A stretch of DNA of 64,000 nt from Dinoroseobacter shibae DFL 12 = DSM 16493 (GCF_000018145.1 NC_009952.1:806001-870000), one strand, 5' to 3'. Shown: positions 46,286 through 55,875, counted from the stretch's first letter. Notes: generated from the letters alone by a model not told the origin. Made by a program: numbers and translations.

Positions 46286-47314
46286 ATGACGATATATATC
46301 CTGGGAGGGTCCAGCACCGTGATGTCCGGCGGCTGGGCGGACAGCTTTGCAACGCAGATGGTGCGCGGGCAGGCCGTGCGCAATCTTGCGATCGGCGCGG
46401 GCAATACGCTGATGTCCCTGGTCCGGTTGACCGAGGAGGTCACCCTCGCGCCCGGCGATACGGTCGTCTGGGCCAGTGCGATCCGCGATGTGATGTGCCT
46501 GTCCAAGGGCGGGTATCGCGACGGGGGCTTGCTGCGCTACACCGAAGAGCTGATCCGCCATGTGGGGGCGTCGGGGGCGCGGTTCGTGCCGCTGCTGATG
46601 GATTCGATCGCGCGGGATCTGGATGTCCGGCAGGCGCCTTACAAGGCGGCCTTGCTGGACTTGCTGCACCATTACGGGCTGGACTGGGTGGATGTGACTG
46701 CGGAATTCATCCGCGAAACCGGCATGATGCGCGTGCCGCTGAGCTTTTTCGATTCCACCGGGCATATCATCGCGGGCTCGGAGATGAGTCTCTTCATCGC
46801 CGATCTTGCGGCCGAGGCGGTGCGCAGCGCGGGCGGGCATGTTCGGGATATTGCGCCGCTCCGTGTCGACCCGCGCCGCCCGGTGCAGGTCGTCACCCGG
46901 TTCAGCCCCGATACCCGGTCGGAGGCGTTTTCGAACAGGTTGCTGTCGACGACTCTCTGGACGCCGGGCATCGCGCTGGAACCCGGGGCGCGTCCCGATG
47001 GTGACCTGGAGCTTGAAGCCCTGATCGTAATGGCCGATCCGGAGGGCGGGGCTTTGCAGGTCAGCACGGCCTCGGCGGGCTTCAACCTGTCGGCGGCCGC
47101 GGTGGTGGATTACTATCGCGGTCCGTTCCTGCTGAGTGCTTATGTGCCGAACCTTGTGGGCGCGCCGATGCCCGTCGCCGCGGCGGAGACCCTGCGCGTG
47201 GACTGGGACGCCACGGGCCATGACCTGCGATCCGACCTGCTGTTCGATCCCGCCCCCCAACCGGGCCCGAGCCGGGCGCGCCTGGCGGCGATGGTGTTCC
47301 GGCAGGCGGCGTGA
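46286..47314 (+). CDS. SGNH-hydrolase-like protein of unknown substrate
   Basis: A 342-residue cytosolic protein. MTIYILGGSSTVMSGGWADSF, NLAIGAGNT (about 33-41) and DSTGHIIAG (156-164) have the spacing of SGNH blocks I, II and V (Ser, Gly, Asp/His), but block III (Gly-x-Asn-Asp) is not clear: WASAIRD is there instead. The N-terminal 185 residues would be the hydrolase fold; the remaining 155, beta-rich, have no match I recognise. It is flanked on both sides by MerR-type genes. I have low confidence in activity. Confidence 0.6.
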   Translation: MTIYILGGSSTVMSGGWADSFATQMVRGQAVRNLAIGAGNTLMSLVRLTEEVTLAPGDTVVWASAIRDVMCLSKGGYRDGGLLRYTEELIRHVGASGARFVPLLMDSIARDLDVRQAPYKAALLDLLHHYGLDWVDVTAEFIRETGMMRVPLSFFDSTGHIIAGSEMSLFIADLAAEAVRSAGGHVRDIAPLRVDPRRPVQVVTRFSPDTRSEAFSNRLLSTTLWTPGIALEPGARPDGDLELEALIVMADPEGGALQVSTASAGFNLSAAAVVDYYRGPFLLSAYVPNLVGAPMPVAAAETLRVDWDATGHDLRSDLLFDPAPQPGPSRARLAAMVFRQAA

Positions 47315-47356
47315 TCGGCGGCGCCTCTGTCGGCGGCGGGCTGTGCCGCGCCGAGG

Positions 47357-47728
47357 TCAGTGTGGCTCCGGTGGGGTGACGCTCTCGCGCAGGGCGCGCA
47401 GGTCCGCGATCGTGCGGTCCAGCTCGTCCCGCTGGGCTTCGAGTTCTTCGAGCTTGCGCCCGGCCTCTTCGACCCAGACGCGGTTCTGCGCGTCGGTCCC
47501 CTCCCTTTCGTAGATCAGCAGCCACTGGCGGATTTCTTCGAGGCTGAAGCCGAAACGGCGCCCGCGCAGAATGAGTTTCATGCGGGCCACTTCGCGGGGG
47601 GTGTAGAACCGGCTGCGCCCGTCACGGATCGGGGCGAGCAGTTCGATATACTCGTAATAGCGCAGGGTGCGTGGCGTCACGTCGAAGGCCGCGCACATCT
47701 CCTTGAAGGTCAGGGTATCCTCCGCCAT
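47357..47728 (-). CDS. MerR-family regulator, second copy
   Basis: A 123-residue regulator, [37 protein letters not shown], close to the MerR protein at 45439-45840: both share DVTPRTLR-aromatic-YE, [20 protein letters not shown] and a coiled-coil tail. No Cys ligands. It is divergent from the thioesterase genes across 113 bases, which it may control. The ATG is chosen because of the GGAGGGAGC ribosome site. Confidence 0.9.
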   Translation of the reverse strand: MAEDTLTFKEMCAAFDVTPRTLRYYEYIELLAPIRDGRSRFYTPREVARMKLILRGRRFGFSLEEIRQWLLIYEREGTDAQNRVWVEEAGRKLEELEAQRDELDRTIADLRALRESVTPPEPH

Positions 47729-47841
47729 GCTCCCTCCCCAAGGTTGCGGTGGTCGTCCTGCCCCTTTTGTGCCCGTGCCGCAGACCGTGTGCAAGGGCAG
47801 CGGCGGACCGTGCAGCCCTGCAGGACAAGGTAAAGGACCCC

Positions 47842-48276
47842 ATGACCGCCCCATCCCCCGCCGAGAAGGCGCAGATTGCCCGGCAATTCATCGAACTGAT
47901 TCCCCATTCCCGGGCGCTCAACATGCAGGTGGACGAGATCGCGGACGGTGTGGCCGTGATCTCGATGCCCTATGATCCGCGGCTGGTGGGCGACACCAAG
48001 ACCGGCGTGATCCACGGGGGCGCGGTTTCGGCCCTGATGGATACCTGCGGCGGGGCGGCCGTGATGTGCCATCCGGAGGCCCCGGCGGGCACCGCGACCA
48101 TCGACCTGCGCATCGATTACATGCGCGCGGCGACCCCGGGCGACCGGCTGACCGCGCGCGCCGAGTGCCACCATATCACCCGCAGCGTCGCCTTCGTGCG
48201 CGCCGTGGCGATGGACAGCGACACCGCGCGCCCGGTGGCCATGGCCACGGGTGCCTTCACCGTGGAGCGCGCCTGA
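47842..48276 (+). CDS. PaaI-family hotdog thioesterase 1
   Basis: A 144-residue hotdog-fold thioesterase. Active-site region TGVIHGGAVSALMDTCGGAAV (about 54-74; catalytic Asp near 68), then ATIDLRIDYMRAATPGDRLTARAE. It hydrolyses an acyl-CoA; the substrate is unknown. A GGTAAAGGA ribosome site lies upstream. Its stop shares one base with the next start (TGATG), so both thioesterases are coupled. Confidence 0.9.
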   Translation: MTAPSPAEKAQIARQFIELIPHSRALNMQVDEIADGVAVISMPYDPRLVGDTKTGVIHGGAVSALMDTCGGAAVMCHPEAPAGTATIDLRIDYMRAATPGDRLTARAECHHITRSVAFVRAVAMDSDTARPVAMATGAFTVERA

Positions 48277-48797
48277 TGGCCCGCCCCCGGCCCGAGCCGG
48301 TCCAGGTGGTCAAGCAGCGCCGGGATGCGGCGCTGAACGCGCTGGTGGCCGGTGTGCCCTACATGCGGTTCCTCGGCGTCACGGTGGAGCGGCGCGGGGA
48401 CGAGTTGACGGCGATCCTGCCCTTTGCCGAGCGGCTGATCGGCAACCCGACGCTGCCCGCGATCCACGGCGGCGTAACCGCGGCCTTCATGGAGGTCACG
48501 GCCCAGATCGAGGTCAGTTGGGCGATGCTGTGGGACGATCTGGAGGGCGGTCGGATCGACCCTGAGACCCTCGGGCCCGATACCCTGCCGCGCCTGCCAA
48601 AGACCATTGATTTCACAGTGGATTACCTGCGCTCCGGCTTGCCGCGGGACGCCTATGCGCGGGCGCGGGTCACCCGGGCCGGGCGGCGGTATTCCACGGT
48701 GCAGGTGGAGGCCTGGCAGGACAACCGCGCGCGGCCCTTCGCCCAGGCCACGGCCCATTTCCTGATGCCCCGGCGCGATGGGGCGGCGGGTGGCTGA
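48276..48797 (+). CDS. PaaI-family hotdog thioesterase 2
   Basis: A 173-residue hotdog protein with PAIHGGVTAAFMEVTAQIEVSW (about 65-86) and TIDFTVDYLRSGLPRDAYARARV. In the active-site position it has Glu where paralogue 1 has Asp. It may form a heteromer with its neighbour. It overlaps the MATE gene by 20 bases. Confidence 0.88.
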   Translation: MARPRPEPVQVVKQRRDAALNALVAGVPYMRFLGVTVERRGDELTAILPFAERLIGNPTLPAIHGGVTAAFMEVTAQIEVSWAMLWDDLEGGRIDPETLGPDTLPRLPKTIDFTVDYLRSGLPRDAYARARVTRAGRRYSTVQVEAWQDNRARPFAQATAHFLMPRRDGAAGG

Positions 48798-50109
48798 CAC
48801 CGCGGCGCGGGCGCCCATCACCCATCGCCGGGTGCTGCATATCGCGGTGCCCATCGTGCTGTCGAATGCCACCGTGCCGATCCTGGGCGCGGTGGACACG
48901 GGCGTCGTGGGCCAGATGGGCGAGGCTGCGCCCATCGGTGCGGTGGGCATCGGCGCGATCATCCTGACGGCGATCTACTGGATCTTCGGTTTCTTGCGGA
49001 TGGGCACCAGCGGGCTGGTGGCGCAAGCGCTGGGGGCAGAGGACCGCGACGAGGTTTCGGCCCTGCTGACCCGTGCGCTGATGATCGGGTTCGGGGCCGG
49101 GCTGGCGCTGATCGCGCTGCAATCGGCGCTGTTCTGGGGCGCCTTCCAGTTGTCGCCCGCCAGTGCGGAGGTCGAGACGCTGGCGCGGGAGTACATGGCG
49201 ATCCGGATCTGGTCGGCGCCTGCGGCCATCGCGATCTACGGGCTGACCGGCTGGCTGATCGCGGCGGAGCGGACGCGCGGGGTGCTGGTGCTGCAACTGT
49301 GGATGAACGGGCTGAATATCGGGCTCGATCTGTGGTTCGTGCTGGGGCTCGGCTGGGGTGTGCCGGGGGTGGCCTTCGCCACCTTCCTCGCGGAATGGAC
49401 GGCGCTTGGCTTGGGTCTGTGGCTCTGCCGGGATGCGTTCGGGCGGCCTGCATGGCGGGATCGGGCGCTGGTGTTCGCGCGGGCGCGGCTGCTGCGGATG
49501 GCATCGGTGAACAGCGACATCCTGATCCGGTCGGTGCTGCTGCAGGCGGCCTTCGTCTCGTTCCTGTTTCTGGGCGCGGATCTGGGCGATGTGACCCTGG
49601 CGGCCAACCAGGTGCTTTTGCAGTTTCTGCATGTCACCGCCTATGCGCTCGATGGGTTCGCCTTTGCCGCCGAGGCGCTGGTGGGCCAGGCGTTCGGCGC
49701 GGGCGCGGTGGACCGGCTGCGGCGCGGCGCGCTGCTGACGAGCGTCTGGGGCGGGATCACCTGCGTCGCACTGGCGCTGGGCTTCGCGCTGGCGGGGCCC
49801 TGGGTGATCGACCTGATGACCACGGCCGAGGAGGTGCGGGCGGTGGCGCGCAGCTACTTGCCATGGATGGTGGCCGCGCCGCTGTTGGGCGTCGCGGCCT
49901 GGATGCTGGACGGGATTTTCATCGGGGCGACGCGCACGAAGGACATGCGCAACATGATGGTGCTGTCCTTCGCGGCCTATGCGGCGGCGGTGGCGGTGCT
50001 GCTGCCGCTCTTCGGCAATCACGGGCTCTGGGCGGCGCTGATGGTGATGTTCGTGGTGCGCGCCGTGACGCTGGCGCTCCGCTATCCGGCTCTGGAGCGC
50101 GCGCTGTAG
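48778..50109 (+). CDS. MATE-family efflux transporter
   Basis: A 443-residue membrane protein with twelve helices in two six-helix bundles: IAVPIVLSNATVPILGAVDTGVVGQMG at the start, IFGFLRMGTSGLVAQALGAED, and FAFAAEALVGQAFGAG in the second half. The DinF-like branch is the closest by eye. It uses an ion gradient to export cationic or other compounds. It overlaps the thioesterase gene by 20 bases. An alternative GTG start lies at 48790. Confidence 0.92.
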   Translation: MGRRVADTAARAPITHRRVLHIAVPIVLSNATVPILGAVDTGVVGQMGEAAPIGAVGIGAIILTAIYWIFGFLRMGTSGLVAQALGAEDRDEVSALLTRALMIGFGAGLALIALQSALFWGAFQLSPASAEVETLAREYMAIRIWSAPAAIAIYGLTGWLIAAERTRGVLVLQLWMNGLNIGLDLWFVLGLGWGVPGVAFATFLAEWTALGLGLWLCRDAFGRPAWRDRALVFARARLLRMASVNSDILIRSVLLQAAFVSFLFLGADLGDVTLAANQVLLQFLHVTAYALDGFAFAAEALVGQAFGAGAVDRLRRGALLTSVWGGITCVALALGFALAGPWVIDLMTTAEEVRAVARSYLPWMVAAPLLGVAAWMLDGIFIGATRTKDMRNMMVLSFAAYAAAVAVLLPLFGNHGLWAALMVMFVVRAVTLALRYPALERAL

Positions 50110-50113
50110 GCAG

Positions 50114-50137
50114 CCAAGCGGTTTCGAAATCGCTTGG
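50114..50137. terminator. Convergent terminator hairpin
   Basis: CCAAGCG-G-TTTCGAAA-T-CGCTTGG: a palindrome between the convergent MATE and arsC genes, with an inner TTTCGAAA that is self-complementary. No T-run. Confidence 0.65.
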
Positions 50138-50143
50138 CCCGGC

Positions 50144-50491
50144 TCAGACGATGCCGAGAACCTTCTCGGGCGGGCGCCCGATCACGGCCTTGCCATTGGC
50201 AAAGGCGATGGGGCGTTCGATGAGGATCGGGTGGCGCGCCATGGCGGCAAAGAGGTCCTCGTCGTCGCTCTCCTTGCTCAGGCCCGCTTCCTTGAAGGCG
50301 GCCTCCTTGGTGCGCATCATGTCCAGCACCGGCCCGCCGAGCCGGGCGTGGACCGCGCGCAGCTCGTCCTCGGTCGGCTCTTCCGACAAGTAGCGGCGCA
50401 GGGTGACCTCATGGCCCGCCTCCTCCAGCAGCCTCACCGCCTCCCGCGATTTGGAGCAGCGTGGATTGTGCCACACCAGAACGTCCGTCAT
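50144..50491 (-). CDS. arsC: Arsenate reductase (glutaredoxin-dependent), ArsC family
   Basis: A 115-residue protein with [11 protein letters not shown] (catalytic Cys12), a central Arg-rich region, and [20 protein letters not shown] at the end. It reduces arsenate with glutathione and glutaredoxin. There is no ars operon partner; instead it overlaps pyrD by ATGA, so its expression is tied to pyrimidine synthesis. Some ArsC-like proteins of this class (YffB/Spx-like) have other roles, but the motif set fits ArsC. Confidence 0.9.
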   Translation of the reverse strand: MTDVLVWHNPRCSKSREAVRLLEEAGHEVTLRRYLSEEPTEDELRAVHARLGGPVLDMMRTKEAAFKEAGLSKESDDEDLFAAMARHPILIERPIAFANGKAVIGRPPEKVLGIV

Positions 50492-51546
50492 AGCCAGTCT
50501 CCTCGTCCCGTGCCGACCGCGTCTGCCACGGTGGAAAACCCGTCCCGTTCCAGCAGAGTGTCCAGCCCCGTGGCGATCTCGGCCGCGAGGCTGATCCCGC
50601 CATAGACCAGCGCGGTGTAGAGCTGAACGGCCGACGCGCCTGCGCGGATCTTGGCATACGCCGCCCCCGCACTGTCCACGCCGCCGACGCCGATCAGCGG
50701 GACAGTGCCTTCGGTGGCCTGCGACAGTCGCGCCAGCACCCGCGTCGACGCCTCGAAGAGCGGTGCGCCGGACAGGCCTCCGGCCTCGCCCTTGTGGGCC
50801 GAGACGAGCCCGTCGCGCGCCAGCGTTGTGTTGGTGGCGATGATGCCGTGCAGGCCCGCCTCCGTCACTACGCCGGCGATGTCGTCCAGGGCGGCGTCGT
50901 CCATGTCCGGGGCGATCTTGAGGAACACCGGGATCGGGCGGACGAGGGCGGCACGGGCGGCCATCACCCCCTCCAGCAGCGCGCGCAGGGCGGCGGCGCC
51001 TTGCAGGTCGCGCAGCTTTTCGGTGTTGGGCGACGAAACGTTGACCGTCGCGAAATCCACATGGGCGCCGCAGGTGGCGAGCACCCGGGCGAAATCCCCG
51101 GCCCGGTCCGCGCTGGTCTTGTTGGCGCCGAGGTTCAGGCCGACCACCCGACCTTCGGGACGCCTGGCCAGCCGCGCGGCGATCGCCTCGGCCCCGTCAT
51201 TGTTGAAGCCGAACCGGTTGATCGCGGCGCGGTCCTCGGAGAGGCGAAACAGGCGCGGACGCGGGTTGCCGGGCTGGGGCAGGGGCGTGGCGGCGCCGAC
51301 CTCGAGAAACCCGAAGCCGGTCTGCGCCAGCGCCCCGAGCGTTTCGGCATTCTTGTCGAACCCGGCGGCGAGCCCCACGGGGTTGGGCAGGCGCAGCCCG
51401 GCCAGTTGGGTGCTGAGCCGCGGGCTCGTGACCGGGCCGGAACGGGGCCCGAGCCCTGCGTTCAGCGCGCGCAGCGCCAGGCCATGGGCGGTTTCGGGAT
51501 CGACTCGCTGCAAGGCCGCGAGGCCGAGGCGTTCGAGCGTGCTCAT
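50488..51546 (-). CDS. pyrD: Quinone-dependent dihydroorotate dehydrogenase
   Basis: A 352-residue class 2 enzyme, with the N-terminal membrane-association helices typical of it. FMN site [16 protein letters not shown], catalytic Ser in [15 protein letters not shown] (about residue 175), [11 protein letters not shown], and [29 protein letters not shown]. It oxidises dihydroorotate to orotate in pyrimidine synthesis, passing electrons to ubiquinone. It overlaps DUF952 (ATGA) upstream and arsC (ATGA) downstream. Confidence 0.95.
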   Translation of the reverse strand: MSTLERLGLAALQRVDPETAHGLALRALNAGLGPRSGPVTSPRLSTQLAGLRLPNPVGLAAGFDKNAETLGALAQTGFGFLEVGAATPLPQPGNPRPRLFRLSEDRAAINRFGFNNDGAEAIAARLARRPEGRVVGLNLGANKTSADRAGDFARVLATCGAHVDFATVNVSSPNTEKLRDLQGAAALRALLEGVMAARAALVRPIPVFLKIAPDMDDAALDDIAGVVTEAGLHGIIATNTTLARDGLVSAHKGEAGGLSGAPLFEASTRVLARLSQATEGTVPLIGVGGVDSAGAAYAKIRAGASAVQLYTALVYGGISLAAEIATGLDTLLERDGFSTVADAVGTGRGDWL

Positions 51547-51881
51547 GCCAGCGGCTCCGGGAAGGCGTGCCGTCCGTCCACGAGAGGCAAGGGCCGCGAC
51601 CAGAGGATGTCAGACCGGAACAAGCGCCGGTAGAGATGCGGAAAGAGCGCGCCGCCCCGCGACGGCTCCCATTTCAGTGCGTCACCGAGCCCGTCCGCGG
51701 CCACCGCCAGCAAAACCAACCCGTCCTCGCCCGCGAAATGCTTGGCGGCGGTTTCGGCCACCTGGTCGGCGGTGGAGAAATGGATGTAGCCGTCGGCCAG
51801 ATCGATGGGCGCCCCGGCGGTTTCGCCGGCGGCCTCGAACGCCGCGTTTTCGGGCGCGCGGAGTATTTTGTAGATCACCAT
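51543..51881 (-). CDS. DUF952 domain protein
   Basis: A 112-residue protein, [51 protein letters not shown], with [11 protein letters not shown]: the DUF952 signature (D-G-Y-I-H-F-S-T and F-P-H-L-Y). Function unknown; the fold is thought to be ADP-ribosyltransferase-like. Its stop overlaps the pyrD start. Ribosome site is weak, and a start at 51953 is possible; the shorter version matches the family. Confidence 0.85.
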   Translation of the reverse strand: MVIYKILRAPENAAFEAAGETAGAPIDLADGYIHFSTADQVAETAAKHFAGEDGLVLLAVAADGLGDALKWEPSRGGALFPHLYRRLFRSDILWSRPLPLVDGRHAFPEPLA

Positions 51882-52003
51882 GTCCCGTGCATCGCCGGTC
51901 TCGCGGGGGCGGTCAAGATCGCGCTTGGATACGGGCGAGGATTGCTTTGACACCCCCCGCGCAACAGGTCAGTTTCATCTCAGAAAACAAACAGGGAGTA
52001 GAC

Positions 52004-53593
52004 ATGATGATGTCTCGGATTCTGAGTTCGGCGGCAGCCCTCGCGCTGACCACCGGCATGGCGACAGCGGAGTACACGCTGCACGTCATCCATATCAACG
52101 ATCTGCACAGCCGGATCGAGCCGATCAACCGGTTCGACAGCACCTGCTCGGCCGAGGACGAGACCGAAGGCAAGTGCTTCGGCGGGGTCGGGCGCGTGGC
52201 CACCAAGATCAACGAACTGCGCGACCAGATCACCGCCGAGGGCGGCAATGTGATTGTGCTGGACGCGGGTGACCAGTTCCAGGGCTCGCTGATGTACACG
52301 ACCTACAAGGGCACGGTTGAGGCCGAATTCATGGAGGCCATCGGCTTCGACGTCATGGCCGTGGGCAACCACGAGTTCGACGACGGCCCGATCAAGCTGG
52401 CGGAATTCGTGGACCTGGTGTCCTTCCCGGTGATTTCAGGCAATCTCGACCTCACGGGGGAGGACCTGCTGCGCGACAAGGTCGGCAATTCCGTCGTGCT
52501 GGAGGTCGGCGGCGAGCGGATCGGCATCGTCTCGGCGCTGGCGACCGACACGGTGGAGACCTCGTCGCCCGGGCCCAATGTGGTGTTCCAGAACGAGATC
52601 GAGGCCCTGGCGCAGGATGTGGCCGAGCTCGAAGCGGACGGTGTGACCAAGATCATCGCGTTGACCCATGTGGGCCTGCCCAAGGATCTCGCCATCGCCG
52701 AGGCCGTCGAGGGGATCGACGCGGTGGTGGGCGGGCATTCGCACACGCTCCTGAGCAACAGCGACGAGAAGGCCGCGGGCCCCTACCCGACCATGGTGGG
52801 CGACACCCCCGTGGTGCAGGCCTATGCCTACTCGAAATATGTCGGCCATCTGCAGCTGACCTTCGATGATGCGGGCAACGTGACCGCGGCCACGGGCGAC
52901 ACGATCCTGCTCGATGCGTCTGTGACGCCGGATGCCGGTATCGTCGCCCGGGTGGCCGAACTGGCCGGTCCGATCGAGGAGTTGAAGGCCCGCCCGGTGT
53001 CCGAGGCGGTTGAGCCGATCGAGGGCGACCGCTCCGTCTGCCGGGCGATGGAATGCCCGATGGGCAACCTCGTGGCAGACGCCATGCTGGCGCGCGTCGC
53101 CGATCAGGGCATTACCATCGCGTTCCAGAACGGCGGTGGCCTGCGCGCGTCCATCGACGCGGGCGAGATCACCATGGGCGAGGTTCTGACTGTGCTGCCG
53201 TTCCAGAACACGCTGTCCACCTTCGAAGCCACCGGTCAGGACCTGATCGACGCGCTGGAAAACGGTGTCAGCGCGGTCGAGGAAGGCGCCGGTCGCTTCC
53301 CGCAGGTTGCGGGCATGAAGTTCACCTGGGATCCGGCGGCGGAGCCGGGCGCCCGCGTCACCGAGGTCATGGTGGCCGAAGGCGACAGCTTCGTGCCGAT
53401 CGATCCGGCAGCAACCTATGGCGTGGTGACCAACAACTATGTCCGCAACGGCGGCGACGGGTACGGGATGTTCGCAGGCGACGACAAGAACGCCTATGAC
53501 TTCGGGCCGGACCTGGCAGATGTGACCGCGGCCTACCTGATGGAGAACGGCCCTTACCAGCCCTATACGGACGGACGTATCACCGCCCAGTGA
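52004..53593 (+). CDS. 5'-nucleotidase / UshA-family metallophosphatase, secreted
   Basis: A 529-residue periplasmic enzyme with signal peptide (MMMSRILSSAAALALTTGMATA, cleavage near 22). Metal motifs: HINDLHSR (about 28-35), DAGDQFQGS, GNHEFD and GGHSHT; the C-terminal domain has AFQNGGGLRASIDAG and GYGMFAGDDK. It releases phosphate and nucleoside from extracellular nucleotides. Three tandem ATGs start at 52004; the AGGGAG ribosome site favours the first. The strong terminator at 53612-53637 follows. Confidence 0.93.
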   Translation: MMMSRILSSAAALALTTGMATAEYTLHVIHINDLHSRIEPINRFDSTCSAEDETEGKCFGGVGRVATKINELRDQITAEGGNVIVLDAGDQFQGSLMYTTYKGTVEAEFMEAIGFDVMAVGNHEFDDGPIKLAEFVDLVSFPVISGNLDLTGEDLLRDKVGNSVVLEVGGERIGIVSALATDTVETSSPGPNVVFQNEIEALAQDVAELEADGVTKIIALTHVGLPKDLAIAEAVEGIDAVVGGHSHTLLSNSDEKAAGPYPTMVGDTPVVQAYAYSKYVGHLQLTFDDAGNVTAATGDTILLDASVTPDAGIVARVAELAGPIEELKARPVSEAVEPIEGDRSVCRAMECPMGNLVADAMLARVADQGITIAFQNGGGLRASIDAGEITMGEVLTVLPFQNTLSTFEATGQDLIDALENGVSAVEEGAGRFPQVAGMKFTWDPAAEPGARVTEVMVAEGDSFVPIDPAATYGVVTNNYVRNGGDGYGMFAGDDKNAYDFGPDLADVTAAYLMENGPYQPYTDGRITAQ

Positions 53594-53611
53594 GCGGCAC
53601 TGTATACAAGC

Positions 53612-53637
53612 AAAAGGCGCCTTTCGGGGCGCCTTTT
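53612..53637. terminator. Bidirectional rho-independent terminator
   Basis: AAAAGGCGCC-TTTCGG-GGCGCCTTTT, with a T-run on the plus side and A-run (T-run on the minus side) on the other: it ends both the 5'-nucleotidase gene and the convergent helicase gene. Confidence 0.9.
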
Positions 53638-53652
53638 TTCGTGGTCCGGGCC

Positions 53653-55875
53653 TTAGCGCTTGGGCTTTTTCCACCGGGGCGTGGCGTCCGGGCCCTTGCT
53701 GGCGAAGGTCTTGCGCCGGCCGGGCTTGCCGCCAGGTTTCGCGCCCGGTTTGCCGGCCGGCTTCGCGGCGCCCTTGCCGCGTGCGCGCAGGGGCTTGCCA
53801 TCGGGCCCGAGCCGCTGGGACGGGTCGCTCGCGGCGTTGGACCGGCGCGGGGCGACCTCCTCGACCGCGGCGGCTGCGTCCGGACGCGGGGGCTTGCGAT
53901 CCTTGACGCGCGGTTTGCCCTTGTCGTCGCGCGGCCCACCCGCCTTGCCGCCCTTGGGGCTGTAGGGCGCGCGATCCTTGGGCCGGTCCCGGTCGGCGGA
54001 TCTGGGCTTGGCCTTTGGCGGTTTCGGGCCGTCGGGTGTCGCGCCTTTCGACGCGGGCGGCTTGTCCTTGTGACGCGGCTTGCGCGCCGGGGGGGCGTCG
54101 TTGGCCTGGCTCGAGGCGGGCGCGGGGGCCGGTTCGGGGCGCGTGGCCTCGGGGGCCGGGCGCGGGGCGCGGGGTTTGCGTCCCGCCGCCGAAGGCCGGG
54201 TGCTGGACACCGGGCCGCGCCCCTCCCGGGGCTTGCGCGCGGGGCCGGAGCCATCCCGTTGCGACAGGTCGGGCGCCTCGGCGAGACGGCTGAGCACCGC
54301 GCCATCCTCCAGCGTGATCGAGGCCTCCGACCCCTGCAGGGTGTCGGGGACCGCGGCCTCCTTGATCTCGACGAAGGTCTCATCCTGCTGGATGCGGATC
54401 GCGCCGATCTCGTCACGGTCGAAACCGCCCACCCGGCAGAGCATCGGCAGGATCCAGCGCGGCTCCGCGCGGCTGGCGCGGCCCACCGACAGGGTGAACC
54501 ACGCACTCGGCCCGAAGGGCACGCGCGGCGTGGGGGTCATGTCGCCCGCGCTAATTTCCTCGGGGGCGGAGCGTTGGGCGGATCCGGCGCGCAGGACGGC
54601 TGCGGCCAGCTGCTCCGGGCTGAACGCCTCCACCAGGCGCGCGACCATCTCGGCCTCGCCCTCGGCCACGGGGGTCTCCCAAGCGGGATCCTCCAGCAGG
54701 CGGGCGGCATCCTGGGCGCGGACATCCTCGGCGCTGGGCGGGCTGACCCAGTCGGGAGTGACCTTGGCCCATTTCAGCAGCCTCTCGGCCTTCTTGCGGA
54801 ATTTCACCGGCACGATCACCGCGCTGACGCCCTTGCGCCCGGCCCGGCCCGTGCGGCCCGAGCGGTGCAACAGGGTGTCGGAACTGCTGGGCAGTTCCGC
54901 ATGGACGACGAGTTCGAGATTGGGCAGGTCGATCCCGCGGGCGGCCACATCTGTGGCCACGCAGACCTGCGCGCGCCCGTCCCGCATCGCCTGCAGGGCA
55001 TGGGTGCGCTCGGACTGGGTCAGCTCGCCCGAGAGCGCCACGACCTGGAACCCGCGGTTGGAGAACCGGGTGGTCAGCCGATTCACCATGGCGCGGGTGT
55101 TGCAGAACACGATGGCATTCGCCGCCTCATAGTAGCGCAACACGTTGATGATCGCGTTTTCCTCGTCGCGTGGCCCGACCACCATGGCGCGGTAGGCGAT
55201 GTCCGCATGCTGCCGGGTCTCGGCACGGGTGCTGATCCGGCGCGCGTCCTTCTGGTAGAGCTGGGCGAGGCTGGCAATCGCGGGCGGCACCGTGGCGGAG
55301 AACATCAAGGTGCGCCGCTCCGACGGGGCTGCGCCGAGGATGAATTCCAGGTCCTCGCGGAAGCCCAGGTCCAGCATCTCGTCGGCTTCGTCCAGCACCA
55401 CGGCGCGCACGGCGTCGAGGTCGATATTACCGCGCTCGATATGGTCGCGCAGACGACCAGGGGTGGCCACGACCACGTGGGCGCCGCGGCCCAGGGCGCG
55501 CCGCTCGTCCCTTGCATCCATGCCGCCGACGCAGGAGGTGATCTGGGCGCCCGCCGGGCCGTAGAGCCACTCAAGCTCCCGCCGGACCTGCATGGCCAAC
55601 TCGCGCGTGGGCGCGATGACGAGGCCAAGGGGGGCCGCGGCGGGGCCGAACGCGGCCGCGTCGGCCAGCAGCGTAGGCGCGATGGCGAGCCCGAAGGCAA
55701 CGGTCTTGCCCGACCCGGTCTGGGCCGAGACCAGCAGGTCGGCCTCCACCAGCGCCGGGTCGGAGACGGCAATCTGGACTGGCGTCAGGGTATCGTAGCC
55801 CTTGTCGGCCAGCGCCGCGGCAATGGGCGCGGGCAGGGGAGGCATCACGGGATCTTGGGGAGCATCGGTGGGCAC
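53653..55875 (-). CDS. DEAD-box RNA helicase with long basic low-complexity tail
   Basis: A 740-residue helicase of the CsdA/DeaD type. Core motifs: PVQ (Q motif), SAQTGSGKT (I), PTRELA (Ia), DEADEML (II), SAT (III), RGIDLPN (V) and HRSGRTGRAG (VI). A DbpA-like RNA-binding region follows at about 455-535 (RWILPMLCRVGGFDRDEIGAIRI). From about 535 to the end, 200 residues are a Lys/Arg/Pro/Ala-rich, disordered tail with several RKPR, KPxxK and PGGKPG repeats. Such tails bind RNA and are common in helicases for ribosome assembly in the cold. Confidence 0.93.
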   Translation of the reverse strand: MPTDAPQDPVMPPLPAPIAAALADKGYDTLTPVQIAVSDPALVEADLLVSAQTGSGKTVAFGLAIAPTLLADAAAFGPAAAPLGLVIAPTRELAMQVRRELEWLYGPAGAQITSCVGGMDARDERRALGRGAHVVVATPGRLRDHIERGNIDLDAVRAVVLDEADEMLDLGFREDLEFILGAAPSERRTLMFSATVPPAIASLAQLYQKDARRISTRAETRQHADIAYRAMVVGPRDEENAIINVLRYYEAANAIVFCNTRAMVNRLTTRFSNRGFQVVALSGELTQSERTHALQAMRDGRAQVCVATDVAARGIDLPNLELVVHAELPSSSDTLLHRSGRTGRAGRKGVSAVIVPVKFRKKAERLLKWAKVTPDWVSPPSAEDVRAQDAARLLEDPAWETPVAEGEAEMVARLVEAFSPEQLAAAVLRAGSAQRSAPEEISAGDMTPTPRVPFGPSAWFTLSVGRASRAEPRWILPMLCRVGGFDRDEIGAIRIQQDETFVEIKEAAVPDTLQGSEASITLEDGAVLSRLAEAPDLSQRDGSGPARKPREGRGPVSSTRPSAAGRKPRAPRPAPEATRPEPAPAPASSQANDAPPARKPRHKDKPPASKGATPDGPKPPKAKPRSADRDRPKDRAPYSPKGGKAGGPRDDKGKPRVKDRKPPRPDAAAAVEEVAPRRSNAASDPSQRLGPDGKPLRARGKGAAKPAGKPGAKPGGKPGRRKTFASKGPDATPRWKKPKR

